Assembly: GCF_014274465.1 (NCBI RefSeq)
Contig: NZ_CP060394.1
Span: 3,038,001 to 3,102,000 of the forward strand
Reading direction: 5' to 3'
Length of the DNA stretch: 64,000 nt
Source: Alloacidobacterium dinghuense
GTDB taxonomy: Bacteria > Acidobacteriota > Terriglobia > Terriglobales > Acidobacteriaceae
The position numbers and the translations under genes are program-made. Below the pieces are notes generated by a model. The model did not search any database. It saw only the letters and a list, made by a program, of their open reading frames with translations, and was not told the DNA's origin. This document shows, in pieces, positions 8,730-16,831 of the stretch (positions are counted from its first letter, which is position 1; every line of letters starts with the position of its first letter).

Positions 8730-9451
8730 ACCACCGTTTGGCCATCACTTGAAATCTGAACCGGCACGGCAATCTCTCCCGACCGCGTGCGCTCCTGCAG
8801 AAGTTCAACGAAGCGCGCAAGTTCTTCGGCATGCATTCGCACATAGCGCTCGCGTGACAAACTTTTTTGCAGATAGCGCGGAGCCAGCCGGATCCACTGT
8901 ACCCGCTGATCCGTAGCGCCTTTCAATGTATCCAGGGCCACTGCGTCCACGCGCGGCAGCCACTGCGCTGCATCCTGCGAAACACTCCACGTCACAATCA
9001 GGCAGTCCGTGTTCGCCACAGCCGCCGGCAGCACCTTCGCACCGCGCTCAATAAAGCCTGCAAATTGCAATCCGCCACAAGCCACAAGATCAGGCTGCAC
9101 GCCACGCTCCAGCATCTCGGCAACCACGCGCTCCGGATCGCCCACCAGGGCCACAGCAACGGGCTGCTTCTTGCGGATTTCGTTCTTCAAAATCCGCAAT
9201 GCCTCATCCAGGCTGTTCACCATGAAATCGCAAAGCCCCTGCCGCACCGCCTGTTTCACCCGAGCCGCATCCGCATCCACGCCCAGCGACGCTGCACCGG
9301 CAATATTCGCAGCAACCGCCGTCGCTAACCCGCGGCCATCCAGTTCGCCATAAAACACCAGTAAACCACCGGGCTCCGGCGCAATCGACGTCAAAGCCTC
9401 AAAGTGATCAAAGACTTCCGCTGTATCGGGAATATTCTGATCGACCAACAT
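8708..9451 (-). CDS. short urocanase-like protein of unknown function
   Basis: A 247-residue protein whose middle part (about residues 28-125) looks like the central domain of urocanate hydratase. The run GLATAVAANIAGAASLGVDA is followed by VKQAVRQGLCDFMVNSLDEA, VAVALVGDPERVVAEML and RGVQPDLVACGG. These parallel the HutU elements for NAD binding, 'TSLDEAL', 'VGLxGNAAEV' and 'RGVxPDxVTDQ'. Urocanase has about 550 residues, and here the flanking catalytic domains and the TDQTSAHD segment are missing. It is therefore not a normal urocanase and has no hut neighbours. It may be a derived enzyme or binding protein. The gene is tail-to-tail with engB and downstream of the pseudopilin cluster. Confidence 0.55.
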   Translation of the reverse strand: MLVDQNIPDTAEVFDHFEALTSIAPEPGGLLVFYGELDGRGLATAVAANIAGAASLGVDADAARVKQAVRQGLCDFMVNSLDEALRILKNEIRKKQPVAVALVGDPERVVAEMLERGVQPDLVACGGLQFAGFIERGAKVLPAAVANTDCLIVTWSVSQDAAQWLPRVDAVALDTLKGATDQRVQWIRLAPRYLQKSLSRERYVRMHAEELARFVELLQERTRSGEIAVPVQISSDGQTVVHSSAAL

Positions 9452-9550
9452 GCTTCTTTAGATGTTAGTCGTTCTCATCCAGGGCCGATCAGAGTGCAGA
9501 ATCCGCTTTCTGTATGCCAAAATAAGAAACGGCAAGACTTACGGGCCGAA

Positions 9551-9979
9551 TCACCAGCTCGAATAAGGCTGCCCGTTGCTTCCTACCTGCTCTGACCCGC
9601 TGTGTACATCGTTAATCCCAGGGTCAGACTGGTCCACGCTCTCGAGCACGTCGCTGGTCGCCGTCACCCACGTTGTCGGGCTATGCGTCATCGGATCGAC
9701 GGGAACTTCCTTGAGGTATCCACCCTGCACAAGATCATCCAGTGACTGCGGCCCTTTCTCCTTATCCATCGTGTAGGAGTCGATGGCCCGTCGCATCGTG
9801 AAAAGGTCTTCTTTCAGTACCGCTTCGCGTGCAGATTTGATGGATGCAATGAAAGCGGGAACCGCGATCGCGGCCAGCACGCTGATGATCAGCATCACCA
9901 CCATCAGCTCGACCAGCGTAAAGCCGCCCGCCTGCAACCAGGGCCTACGTGTTGTTCTCTCAGACCGCATCGTCACCAC
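9551..9979 (-). CDS. type II secretion-type pseudopilin (GspG-like)
   Basis: A 142-residue protein with a class III signal peptide. A basic leader is followed by GFTLVELMVVMLIISVLAAI, with prepilin peptidase cleavage expected between G and F, and Glu at position +5. The C-terminal domain has MRRAIDSYTMDKEKGPQSLDDLV and PVDPMTHSPTTWV, the GspG pattern. The start overlaps the stop of the preceding pseudopilin gene by 7 bases, so the two are coupled. It is the last gene of a secretin-pseudopilin-pseudopilin unit. Confidence 0.88.
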   Translation of the reverse strand: MVTMRSERTTRRPWLQAGGFTLVELMVVMLIISVLAAIAVPAFIASIKSAREAVLKEDLFTMRRAIDSYTMDKEKGPQSLDDLVQGGYLKEVPVDPMTHSPTTWVTATSDVLESVDQSDPGINDVHSGSEQVGSNGQPYSSW

Positions 9980-10446
9980 GTGTTGTACTTCGTTCCGTCC
10001 AGCGCCGTTCCATCCGACTTCGAATACACGTCGAACACATTTTGTCCGCCCCAGGAATCGCTGTTCGGATCATCCTGCATCGACCGCATTCCCCAGTCAT
10101 CCTTGCCCGTCATCGGATCGACCGGGATTCGCCGCAAAAACCTGACCTTCTTGCCCTGCACATCCACTCCATCCACAAGCGTCTGCAGATCCGGCGGATA
10201 GTTATAGCTGTCCACCTTTGTCATGAAGGCATTGCGCTCGGCCGCATCCTTGTAATGATCGATCCCGTCGCGCATCTGCCAAAGGTCGTACCGAAGCTCT
10301 CGCTCCTTTATCCGCTTTGCTTCCAGCCGAGTCAGCGGAATCGCCGCCGACGCCAGAATCGCAAGAATCGCCACAGTGACGATCAGCTCCACCAGCGTAA
10401 GACCGGCTTCGCCGCGCCTGGATTTAGCTTGAAAACACATCAGCAA
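9973..10446 (-). CDS. type II secretion-type pseudopilin (GspG-like)
   Basis: A 157-residue prepilin with leader ending G and mature start LTLVELIVTVAILAILASAA. The soluble part has MRDGIDHYKDAAERN, YPPDLQTLVDG, FLRRIPVDPMTGKDDWG and a GGQNVFDVYS segment, as in major pseudopilins. It follows the secretin gene by 42 bases and overlaps the next pseudopilin. Two different GspG-like proteins side by side may form a heteromeric pseudopilus tip and shaft. No ATPase or platform protein (GspE/GspF) is in the window. Confidence 0.88.
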   Translation of the reverse strand: MLMCFQAKSRRGEAGLTLVELIVTVAILAILASAAIPLTRLEAKRIKERELRYDLWQMRDGIDHYKDAAERNAFMTKVDSYNYPPDLQTLVDGVDVQGKKVRFLRRIPVDPMTGKDDWGMRSMQDDPNSDSWGGQNVFDVYSKSDGTALDGTKYNTW

Positions 10447-10488
10447 ACAACCACAACGAATCGTCGCGTGAGCTGAAACCGCCGCGCA

Positions 10489-12798
10489 CTACTGCACATG
10501 AACCACCGCCTGCGATCCAACTGCCGGCACCACCTGCTGCGAGCTGTTTCTCACCATCGGCCGCGTAATCGCAATCGACGCATCTCCTGGCGCCTTCGCC
10601 TGGAAGGTCAGCAGCAGCACCGATCCCGAGCCGCTGATCCCGCCCGCACCCGGCGGCCGCGAAGCTGAAATCGCCACGCCACCACTGCCATCATCCCGAT
10701 GCACCAGCGCCACTGCCTGTCCATCCTTGCCCAGCAGCGTCCCTAAATCCACATTGATGAGGGTCAGCTTCGAGCTGTCGTACTGCATCTGCAGCGGCAC
10801 CGAGAAGATATCCTGCCCTCCCGAAAGGTTCACCGCCACCTGGAAACTTCCACCCACCTTCTGTGCCGCCGGAGGCGAAGCCAACTGCAGACTCACCGGA
10901 GCGCCGGCATTCGCCTGCTGCTGCATCTGGCTCACGGCACTCGCCGCCGCGCCTTCAGCCGTCTGCCCTGGCACACTACCCGCCTGCGGAACCGGCTGAA
11001 CTGCCGGAGTTGGCTGAGGAGGCGCCGCCTGCCCCTGGATTCTGCGCAATTCGATCGTGTTCGTCGTGCCCGAATCGATCTGCCGCGTATTAAGCGGAGA
11101 AATCTGCGCAGCCCGCACCACGTGCGGAATCACAACGAAGACGATCTCGTCGTCGATGACTTCATGCGTCTCAGACCCGAAGATGTAACGCAGAATCGGC
11201 AGCTCCGCCAATCCCGGCGTGCCGCTCAATGACTTATTGTCTTGCCGCGTAAGAATGCCGCCCAGAATGCTAGCCTCGCCCTCCTTCAGGCGAATCGTCT
11301 GCTCTGAGCTGTCATTCTTGATAATCGGTTCGTTGATGCCGCCCAGGTTCACAGTACCGCTCTGCGATGAGACCTCGATCTTCAACTTGATCGTCACGTC
11401 GCGGTCATAGTGCACCGTCGGCTTCATGTCGATATTTACGCCCACGTCCAGATACTGGAACTGTGTATTCACCAGCGAGCTTACAATCGCCGTCGCCGCG
11501 CCCGTCTGGTACGACCCAGTAGCCACCGGCAGCTTTTCACCGATTTTGAGCGTGGCCTGTTGACCGTCTGAAGCACGCACGCGCGGATTCTGCAACAGCT
11601 TCGTATCGGAATCGCTGAGCAAAAGATTGACCGTTGACTGCCCGATCGTTACGGCAAAATTCGTCGCATTCAGGTGCGCAAGATCGTTCAGCGTCAAACC
11701 ATTGCTCGTACTCGTACTACTCGTGCTGGTTGAAGATGACGAAGACGATGTAGAAGTTGAACTCTGGTTTGCATTCGACTGCTGGAAGTTGATCGTCGCC
11801 GTCTGCGGCAACTGAATACCGATTTGCCGCAGCTTGTCGCGGTTCACTTCCATCACCGCAACGTCGACCACAACCTCCGCCCTCGCTTTGTCCAGATCGT
11901 TGATCAGCTTTTGCGCCAGCAGCAGCTCATCCGGAGTACCGCGCATGATGATCGCATTCTGGCTCGGCACCGCATACAGCTTCGCAGTCGTAAACACGTT
12001 GCGCAGCGCTGTCTGCACATCGTTCAGGTCCTGCTGCTGCGAAACGTTGGTCAGGTAAAACGTTTGTACCGCCTGTTCGTCCAGTTCCGCGCGCTTGCCG
12101 CGATTGTTCTGTGCTACGAAAATCGTGTTCGAGGTAATCGGCCGCCAGAACGTATTTGTAATCGTGCCGATAATCCTCAGCGCGTCGTACAACGACACAT
12201 TGGTCAGATCCACCTGCACGCGCTTCGACGTGTATTCCGGATCGAACAGCACATTGACGCCTGCCGCCTTGCCCACCGTCTGGTAGACGATCTTGCTGTC
12301 TTCCACCATGTGCAGCGTGATCGGTTCATTCGACAGCGGCTTCAGTTCCAGCGGTCCGCCAATGTCGTTCAACGCCGCGGTCGCATTCGGCGAAACCGAG
12401 GTCTCCTGGTTCGGAGGCGCATTCAACTTATCCCGCGTCGCCCGAATCTCCTGCTGTGCCAGCTCGTTGCTGGGGTCGATTTCGATCGCATGCAGAAATT
12501 CGGTCAGCGCGCCGGTGTTATCGCCCTGGTCACGCAGCTTTTGGCCTTTGTGGATATGTGCAGCGGCAGCGCCGAAACGCGTACGCTCATAGGCGGTCTT
12601 GTAGCGCAGGTCTTTAGGATCTTTCTGGAAGGCCTTGTAATAGTCCTCGTAAGCCGTCTCTACATCGTCCTTGGCTTCGGCGTTTATGCCCTGCTTATAA
12701 AACGACTTTGCAGACTGCGCATGGGCCGTAACGGAAGAACCCAAAAGAAAAACAAATCCAAGAAAAAAAAAGCACAGTTTCACGGCTCTATAATTCAT
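10489..12798 (-). CDS. secretin with N-terminal TPR region and C-terminal cohesin domain
   Basis: About 769 residues from the ATG at 12798, chosen because a signal peptide follows directly (VKLCFFFLGFVFLLGSSVTA). An in-frame extension to 12966 has no signal character. Residues 30-130 are TPR-like (AYEDYYKAFQKDPKD, ALTEFLHAIEIDPSN). N0/N1 secretin modules follow (ALRIIGTITNTFW; VQTALRNVFTT). A Ser/Thr-rich insert (about 345-365) precedes the secretin pore domain with LLQNPRVRASDGQQA and SILGGILTRQDN. A Pro/Gln/Ala linker leads to a cohesin-like domain (about 640-769; SVPLQMQYDSSKLTL). It would be an outer-membrane pore with pseudopilin genes downstream. The cohesin domain is an unusual addition for a GspD. 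Confidence 0.88.
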   Translation of the reverse strand: MNYRAVKLCFFFLGFVFLLGSSVTAHAQSAKSFYKQGINAEAKDDVETAYEDYYKAFQKDPKDLRYKTAYERTRFGAAAAHIHKGQKLRDQGDNTGALTEFLHAIEIDPSNELAQQEIRATRDKLNAPPNQETSVSPNATAALNDIGGPLELKPLSNEPITLHMVEDSKIVYQTVGKAAGVNVLFDPEYTSKRVQVDLTNVSLYDALRIIGTITNTFWRPITSNTIFVAQNNRGKRAELDEQAVQTFYLTNVSQQQDLNDVQTALRNVFTTAKLYAVPSQNAIIMRGTPDELLLAQKLINDLDKARAEVVVDVAVMEVNRDKLRQIGIQLPQTATINFQQSNANQSSTSTSSSSSSTSTSSTSTSNGLTLNDLAHLNATNFAVTIGQSTVNLLLSDSDTKLLQNPRVRASDGQQATLKIGEKLPVATGSYQTGAATAIVSSLVNTQFQYLDVGVNIDMKPTVHYDRDVTIKLKIEVSSQSGTVNLGGINEPIIKNDSSEQTIRLKEGEASILGGILTRQDNKSLSGTPGLAELPILRYIFGSETHEVIDDEIVFVVIPHVVRAAQISPLNTRQIDSGTTNTIELRRIQGQAAPPQPTPAVQPVPQAGSVPGQTAEGAAASAVSQMQQQANAGAPVSLQLASPPAAQKVGGSFQVAVNLSGGQDIFSVPLQMQYDSSKLTLINVDLGTLLGKDGQAVALVHRDDGSGGVAISASRPPGAGGISGSGSVLLLTFQAKAPGDASIAITRPMVRNSSQQVVPAVGSQAVVHVQ

Positions 12799-12980
12799 GC
12801 AACTCCAGGCAACCATCTCTGGGGAGGAAATTCGTAGAAGGGCTTGCGAGGCATCTTCTGACAGAGGAATTCGGGCCAACCACCAGCTTCTCTTCATGCC
12901 ACGACGCTGGCCGATTATAGCATCGCAATCCCCGTGAAAAGATACATCTGCCTTGCATGCTAGCATTAGATTTTGTACCC

Positions 12981-13523
12981 ATGGCCCGCCAAACCAGCCA
13001 TCAGGTGGCTCCGGCCGCCCCTCCGAAATCCAAACCCCAGTCGCGGCCCAGAGACCCGGTCGCGTCCGGCACCCGTGATGCGTCTGTCAACCGCGCTGCC
13101 GGACACAACTATTTCCTCCTCGACAAATTCGAGGCGGGCGTCGCCCTCCTTGGGACAGAGGTCAAGTCCATCCGCGAAGGCAAAGCCAATCTCAAAGACG
13201 CCTACGGCATCATCAAAGACGGCGAGGCCTTTCTGCTCAACGCGCATATCGGTCCGTACTCTCACGGCAGCTACACCAATCACGAGTCGCTCCGCACTCG
13301 TAAGCTATTGCTGCACAGCGAGGAAATCCGCAAACTACTGAGCAAGACGCAGCAAAAGGGATTTACGCTCATCCCCACCCGCCTTTATTTCCGCAACGGG
13401 CGCGTTAAGTGCGAATTAGCCGTAGCCAAAGGTAAGCAGGACTGGGATAAGCGCGAAACCGAACGCCGCCGCGAAGCCGATCGCGAAGCCCGAGCGGCAA
13501 TCGCCCGCAATAAGGGTGCGTGA
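12981..13523 (+). CDS. smpB: SsrA-binding protein
   Basis: Binds tmRNA and delivers it to stalled ribosomes for trans-translation. The start at 12981 (MARQTSHQ) fits better than an in-frame ATG at 12957. After a 45-residue basic, Pro-rich extension the OB-fold core begins with NRAAGHNYFLLDKFEAGVAL. It continues with GTEVKSIREGKANLKDAY, IGPYSHGSYTNHESLRTRKL and LYFRNGRVKCELAVAKGK. The C-terminal helix is strongly basic (WDKRETERRREADREAR), as needed for decoding-centre binding. The N-terminal extension is longer than usual. The tmRNA gene was not seen nearby. Confidence 0.95.
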   Translation: MARQTSHQVAPAAPPKSKPQSRPRDPVASGTRDASVNRAAGHNYFLLDKFEAGVALLGTEVKSIREGKANLKDAYGIIKDGEAFLLNAHIGPYSHGSYTNHESLRTRKLLLHSEEIRKLLSKTQQKGFTLIPTRLYFRNGRVKCELAVAKGKQDWDKRETERRREADREARAAIARNKGA

Positions 13524-13584
13524 AAACCTCGCTGCCTAGGACTCGCGCGATTCGCGCCTGAATAAAAACGCCTTCACGACGCCG

Positions 13585-14032
13585 ATCCGCCGTTAGCCCT
13601 CTCGGAACAATGAAGCCGCCGGACGCCTGATCAGCCCCGATGAAAAGGTGCTCTGCTTCGGGTGCCACGCCACGAATGCAGCTCACGGAGCCCAGCTGAC
13701 GCTGGTTAAGATGATTCCGCACCTGGGCCGAAATTGCCATGCAGGGAAAGCCTAGTATTGAGAATATTCGCTTCCAGCCCTATCGCCTTACGGGCAGCCA
13801 ATGTTACGACCCGGACAACGCCCCGGATGCTGTGTTGCTTGCCATAACCCACACGAAGAAGAGATCTCTCAGCCCGAGGATTACGATGCAGTGCCAGGCC
13901 TGCCATAACGGCGGGAAACCGGGAGCCAAGGCCTGTTCAGTCTCGAAAAGCAAGTGCGTGACCTGCCATATGCCCAAGATCGAACTGCCGGGAGGCCATT
14001 ACAAATTTTCCGATCATCGCATCGGATCGTGA
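13585..14032 (+). pseudogene. frameshifted remnant of a multihaem cytochrome c
   Basis: Fragments of a CXXCH cytochrome lie in alternating frames. Frame A (codon starts at 13648, 13735, 13828) gives AAGRLISPDEKVLCFGCHATN, then GRNCHAGKA and a stop at 13753, and later CCVACHNPHEEE. The next frame gives RFQPYRLTGSQCYDPD from about 13770, and then CQACHNGGKPG, CVTCHMPK and HYKFSDHRI up to the stop at 14032. The segments are in the order expected for the C-terminal half of a periplasmic multihaem protein, but several indels are needed to join them, and the N-terminal half is absent. I read it as a decayed gene. A 97-codon open frame from 13739 exists but mixes real and out-of-frame segments. Confidence 0.65.
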
Positions 14033-14066
14033 AATCCAATGAGCCCTATCCCTGAGTGACCTCGCC

Positions 14067-14894
14067 TTAGCGGCCCAGCTCTGTACCATCCGTGGCGCTG
14101 AAGGACGACAGGCCAAAATCCTTCCAATGGCTGTCGTGATCATCGTAGAAGCCGATGCCAGGATTCCCCGAGGTCCAGGGTCCAAACGCCCCAAACCCTC
14201 CTCCCGCAGCCCCCGAATCCGTAGCCTGCAGAATCTGTGTGCCGTTCTTATACAGGGTGATCACAGTCGGATTCGCCCCGGTTGCAGTGGCCCGAATCAC
14301 GTCACCATCCGACAGATATGCTGAGCTATTCCCTGTCTCGAAGTTCCAGTAACTGCCGTTGGGACCATTCCATCGGGCAATGTGGCAATACGGCTTGTCA
14401 GGCATAACGCTGCAATAGGCTTCATAGCCCGTGATGCTGTGGTCAGCGATCGTCGTCCTGAGCCGCAATTCGACTTCGTGGCAGCAACCGCCCGTCGGTA
14501 TTTTGTTGAGCTTGACCGTAGCCGTAGCCGTCTGTGTCGGGCTCCATGTGCCGGTAAGAATGGCAGTCGGATCGCCGTACTTGGTAGGCTCATCCACGCC
14601 ATAAGAGAAACCGGAGACGGTTTGCACGTTGCCCCACAGACGCTCCCCTTCAAGAAAACTCCCGCCCGCCCAGAAACTCGCTCCCGCGTCGCTTCCTCCC
14701 ACCCAGTTTCCGCTCTCACTGATCGGCTTCTCCGACCGTGGAAACGTGGTGCTGTAAAAATGCCCAGCTTTCGCACGTGTCGTACTCGTGGCGGTGGAAC
14801 TGACTCTGCCCTCTCGGCAACCAATGACCAGCAATGTAAGGCAGACCGCAAAGATGGCTTGTTGGCGACGAATGGGTCGCCTTCCTGTGGCCAT
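14067..14894 (-). CDS. putative lipoprotein with beta-sandwich (LamG-like) domain
   Basis: A 275-residue protein with a lipoprotein signal: a basic start, a hydrophobic stretch AIFAVCLTLL and lipobox VIGC at about residue 26. The mature part is rich in Gly, Ser, Thr and aromatic residues. It has alternating strands such as YEAYCSVMPDKPYCHIARWNG, VIRATATGANPTVITLYKNG and GNPGIGFYDDHD, which suggest a concanavalin/laminin-G type jelly-roll that may bind carbohydrate. I do not recognise a named family. It is divergent from the Cys-repeat protein gene. Confidence 0.65.
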   Translation of the reverse strand: MATGRRPIRRQQAIFAVCLTLLVIGCREGRVSSTATSTTRAKAGHFYSTTFPRSEKPISESGNWVGGSDAGASFWAGGSFLEGERLWGNVQTVSGFSYGVDEPTKYGDPTAILTGTWSPTQTATATVKLNKIPTGGCCHEVELRLRTTIADHSITGYEAYCSVMPDKPYCHIARWNGPNGSYWNFETGNSSAYLSDGDVIRATATGANPTVITLYKNGTQILQATDSGAAGGGFGAFGPWTSGNPGIGFYDDHDSHWKDFGLSSFSATDGTELGR

Positions 14895-15224
14895 AATTCG
14901 ATCCTGAATTGTCTTTTTTGGGGGAGTCTTGCGGCCATCATAGCAGGGACCGTGGAAGAAGATTTATGGCTCGAGCCCATACAGCAAGTCAACTCTAGTT
15001 CCCCGAACCGGCTGGCAACAACTAAAATATTAGTTACATTCTGCGACCAAATGCGTCTAATCAGTGGTCGGAAGGGACTAGAGCAAGCCACCAAACCCGG
15101 TCAAAATGCTGACTCAGAGTCGGTATTCGGTGTTGTGAAATGTTTCTGCCTGACGTCTTTCCTTGTTTCTTGGCCCGTAGCTTGCTTCGGCCTCTTCATG
15201 ACCCTCGGGGAGTGAGGAGGATAC
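14895..15224. other. divergent intergenic region with an AT-rich dyad
   Basis: There is no convincing gene here. It separates the lipoprotein gene (minus) from the Cys-repeat gene (plus), so it must carry both promoters. A small dyad AACTAA / TTAGTT (15020-15035, four-base spacer AATA) lies near the middle and could be a regulator site. A GAGGAGG ribosome-binding site sits just before 15225. Confidence 0.4.
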
Positions 15225-15983
15225 ATGAAGTCCTTTGCAGTATGTTGTCTGCTGATTGGAACTTTCGTCTGTGCCGCGTACGGTCAATCGGCTCTCAATG
15301 CAAGAAAGGCAAACCTACTGAGCTGCCTGGATAACTTCCCAGGCTGCAATCATTCACAGTTGACAAGCACGCACGCCAAGCAGATCGCAGCCCTGCACCA
15401 CGATAAGGCTCTATGGGCCTGCATGGTCGACTACAGCGACTGCAATCGCTCGATATTAGCTCCGGCAGAGCTAAAGGAAGCGCAGGATTCCGCCCATCGT
15501 CAGAATCTCCTGTCCTGTGAAACGACTACAGATTTCTGCAACAAAGCTCTCTTGACTCCAGCTGAGACACAGGATGTTGCCGGGATTATCAGCCTGCAAA
15601 ATCTTGCTAATTGCGAGACGGGGTCAGGCATCTGCAATCACTCGGCGCTGTCGCCCGCCCAGTTGTCTGAAGTGAAGAGTCTCGAGCACGAAAGGAACCT
15701 TCTCGCGTGCGAGACCGGGCAAGGTGAGTGTGACAAATCTCTGCTGACGCCCACCGAAGCAAAGCAAGCAGCGGTCATCGCTCACCAAAGAAATTTTATT
15801 GCCTGCAAAAGCGGTGAGGGTTATTGCGATACCTCTCAGCTGAGTCCGTCGGAGGCGAAGCAGATTGCCGATACCGCACGCCAGCGCAACGCGTTAGCTT
15901 GTGAGGCGGGTGATGCCAGCTGCGATCCGTCTCTGCTGAACGCGAAACAAGTACAACCAACCACAGGCCAGCCCGCTTCCTGA
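15225..15983 (+). CDS. secreted protein of seven ~32-residue CX6C repeats
   Basis: 252 residues with a signal peptide (MKSFAVCCLLIGTFVCAAYG). The rest is a tandem array of about seven units of roughly 32 residues. Each has the pattern N-L-x-x-C-x6-C-[ND]-x-[SA]-x-L-[ST]-P-x-E-[AL]-x3-[AV], followed by a helix and R/Q-N. Examples: LLSCETTTDFCNKALLTPAE, LLACETGQGECDKSLLTPTE and FIACKSGEGYCDTSQLSPSE. Both cysteines are kept in every unit, so one intra-repeat disulfide per unit is likely in the periplasm. The seventh unit is incomplete. I do not recognise the family; it is not Sel1, TPR or LRR. A solenoid-like binding scaffold is an inference. A strong ribosome-binding site GAGGAGG precedes the ATG. 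Confidence 0.75.
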   Translation: MKSFAVCCLLIGTFVCAAYGQSALNARKANLLSCLDNFPGCNHSQLTSTHAKQIAALHHDKALWACMVDYSDCNRSILAPAELKEAQDSAHRQNLLSCETTTDFCNKALLTPAETQDVAGIISLQNLANCETGSGICNHSALSPAQLSEVKSLEHERNLLACETGQGECDKSLLTPTEAKQAAVIAHQRNFIACKSGEGYCDTSQLSPSEAKQIADTARQRNALACEAGDASCDPSLLNAKQVQPTTGQPAS

Positions 15984-16063
15984 AGGGATGCGAGTTGTAC
16001 TAGTCTGGTAGGCGCTCTCCTGATGGCATCACAGTCGAATCGCAAGAAGAAAGGAAAGAAATC

Positions 16064-16642
16064 ATGCTAAGGCGGTGCTTCACGGTCTGTTTGCTTACCG
16101 GGTTCTCTCTCACTGCCTCTTTCGTTGCAAGCGCTCAGGAAGTGGTCCATGCCTTGTCCGGTACTGTGACCGCAATTAATCCGGCCGCAAAAACAATCGT
16201 CGTCAACACCAACGACGGCTCCTTCGGGCTCTTCAACGAACAAACCAAGTCCGATGTTGCGCTCTTGTTTGAGAATGACATTCGCTCCCGCACCATGCCT
16301 GCGGACACCTTTAAGGATAAGGGCGCGCAGGTCATCGTGTATTACTTCGGGGGCGGCTTTGGCCAATCCAGCGACCGCACCGTCGTTGCCCTGCAAAACC
16401 TGGGGGCCGGACCGATTGAGAAGGACACCGGGACCGTTGTCAAATTCAACAAACATGCGCTGACCATCAAAACCGATTCAGGCTCCGAGGAGACCTTCCA
16501 GATCGGCGATACCGCCGTTGCTGAGACCGCAACCGGCGCGGCGCGCGCCGAGAGATTTGATCCGGGAAAAGGAGAGCAGGTGCGCGTGATTGCCGCTCTC
16601 GACAACGGGCAGAAGACTCTTCTCTTTGTCCGCGAGATGTAA
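16064..16642 (+). CDS. secreted protein with two small beta-barrel-like repeats
   Basis: 192 residues with a signal peptide (RCFTVCLLTGFSLTASF...ASA). The mature part has two similar beta-rich modules: HALSGTVTAINPAAKTIVVN at residues 29-48, and DTGTVVKFNKHALTIKTDSG further on, each followed by a charged strand. The second ends in RVIAALDNGQKTLLFVREM. This resembles the OB-like DUF5666 type of periplasmic proteins, but I cannot confirm the family. It follows the Cys-repeat gene by 80 bases in the same direction and could be co-expressed. Confidence 0.6.
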   Translation: MLRRCFTVCLLTGFSLTASFVASAQEVVHALSGTVTAINPAAKTIVVNTNDGSFGLFNEQTKSDVALLFENDIRSRTMPADTFKDKGAQVIVYYFGGGFGQSSDRTVVALQNLGAGPIEKDTGTVVKFNKHALTIKTDSGSEETFQIGDTAVAETATGAARAERFDPGKGEQVRVIAALDNGQKTLLFVREM

Positions 16643-16831
16643 GCGCGCCAAGGCAGCGCCTGCAGCGTTGTCTTAGGAATTCAGTCTGCGATAGTCGGCT
16701 GGATCGGAGCTTACAAGAGAAGCATACAAGACCTATCCGAGAAAGCAATATGCAATCCCACGACACTGTTGACCAACCTCGTGATCTCAGCCGGCCTGAA
16801 CATTTCGGTCGTTTGATCCGTACCTGATCCA

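Noticed and set aside
12799-12966. 56-residue N-terminal extension of the secretin
   Set aside because: It would bury the signal peptide and overlap the divergent smpB upstream region.
13739-14032. A 97-residue intact gene for a two-haem cytochrome
   Set aside because: The open frame includes a middle part where the true CXXCH and NPHEE motifs are in another frame; several indels fit a pseudogene better.
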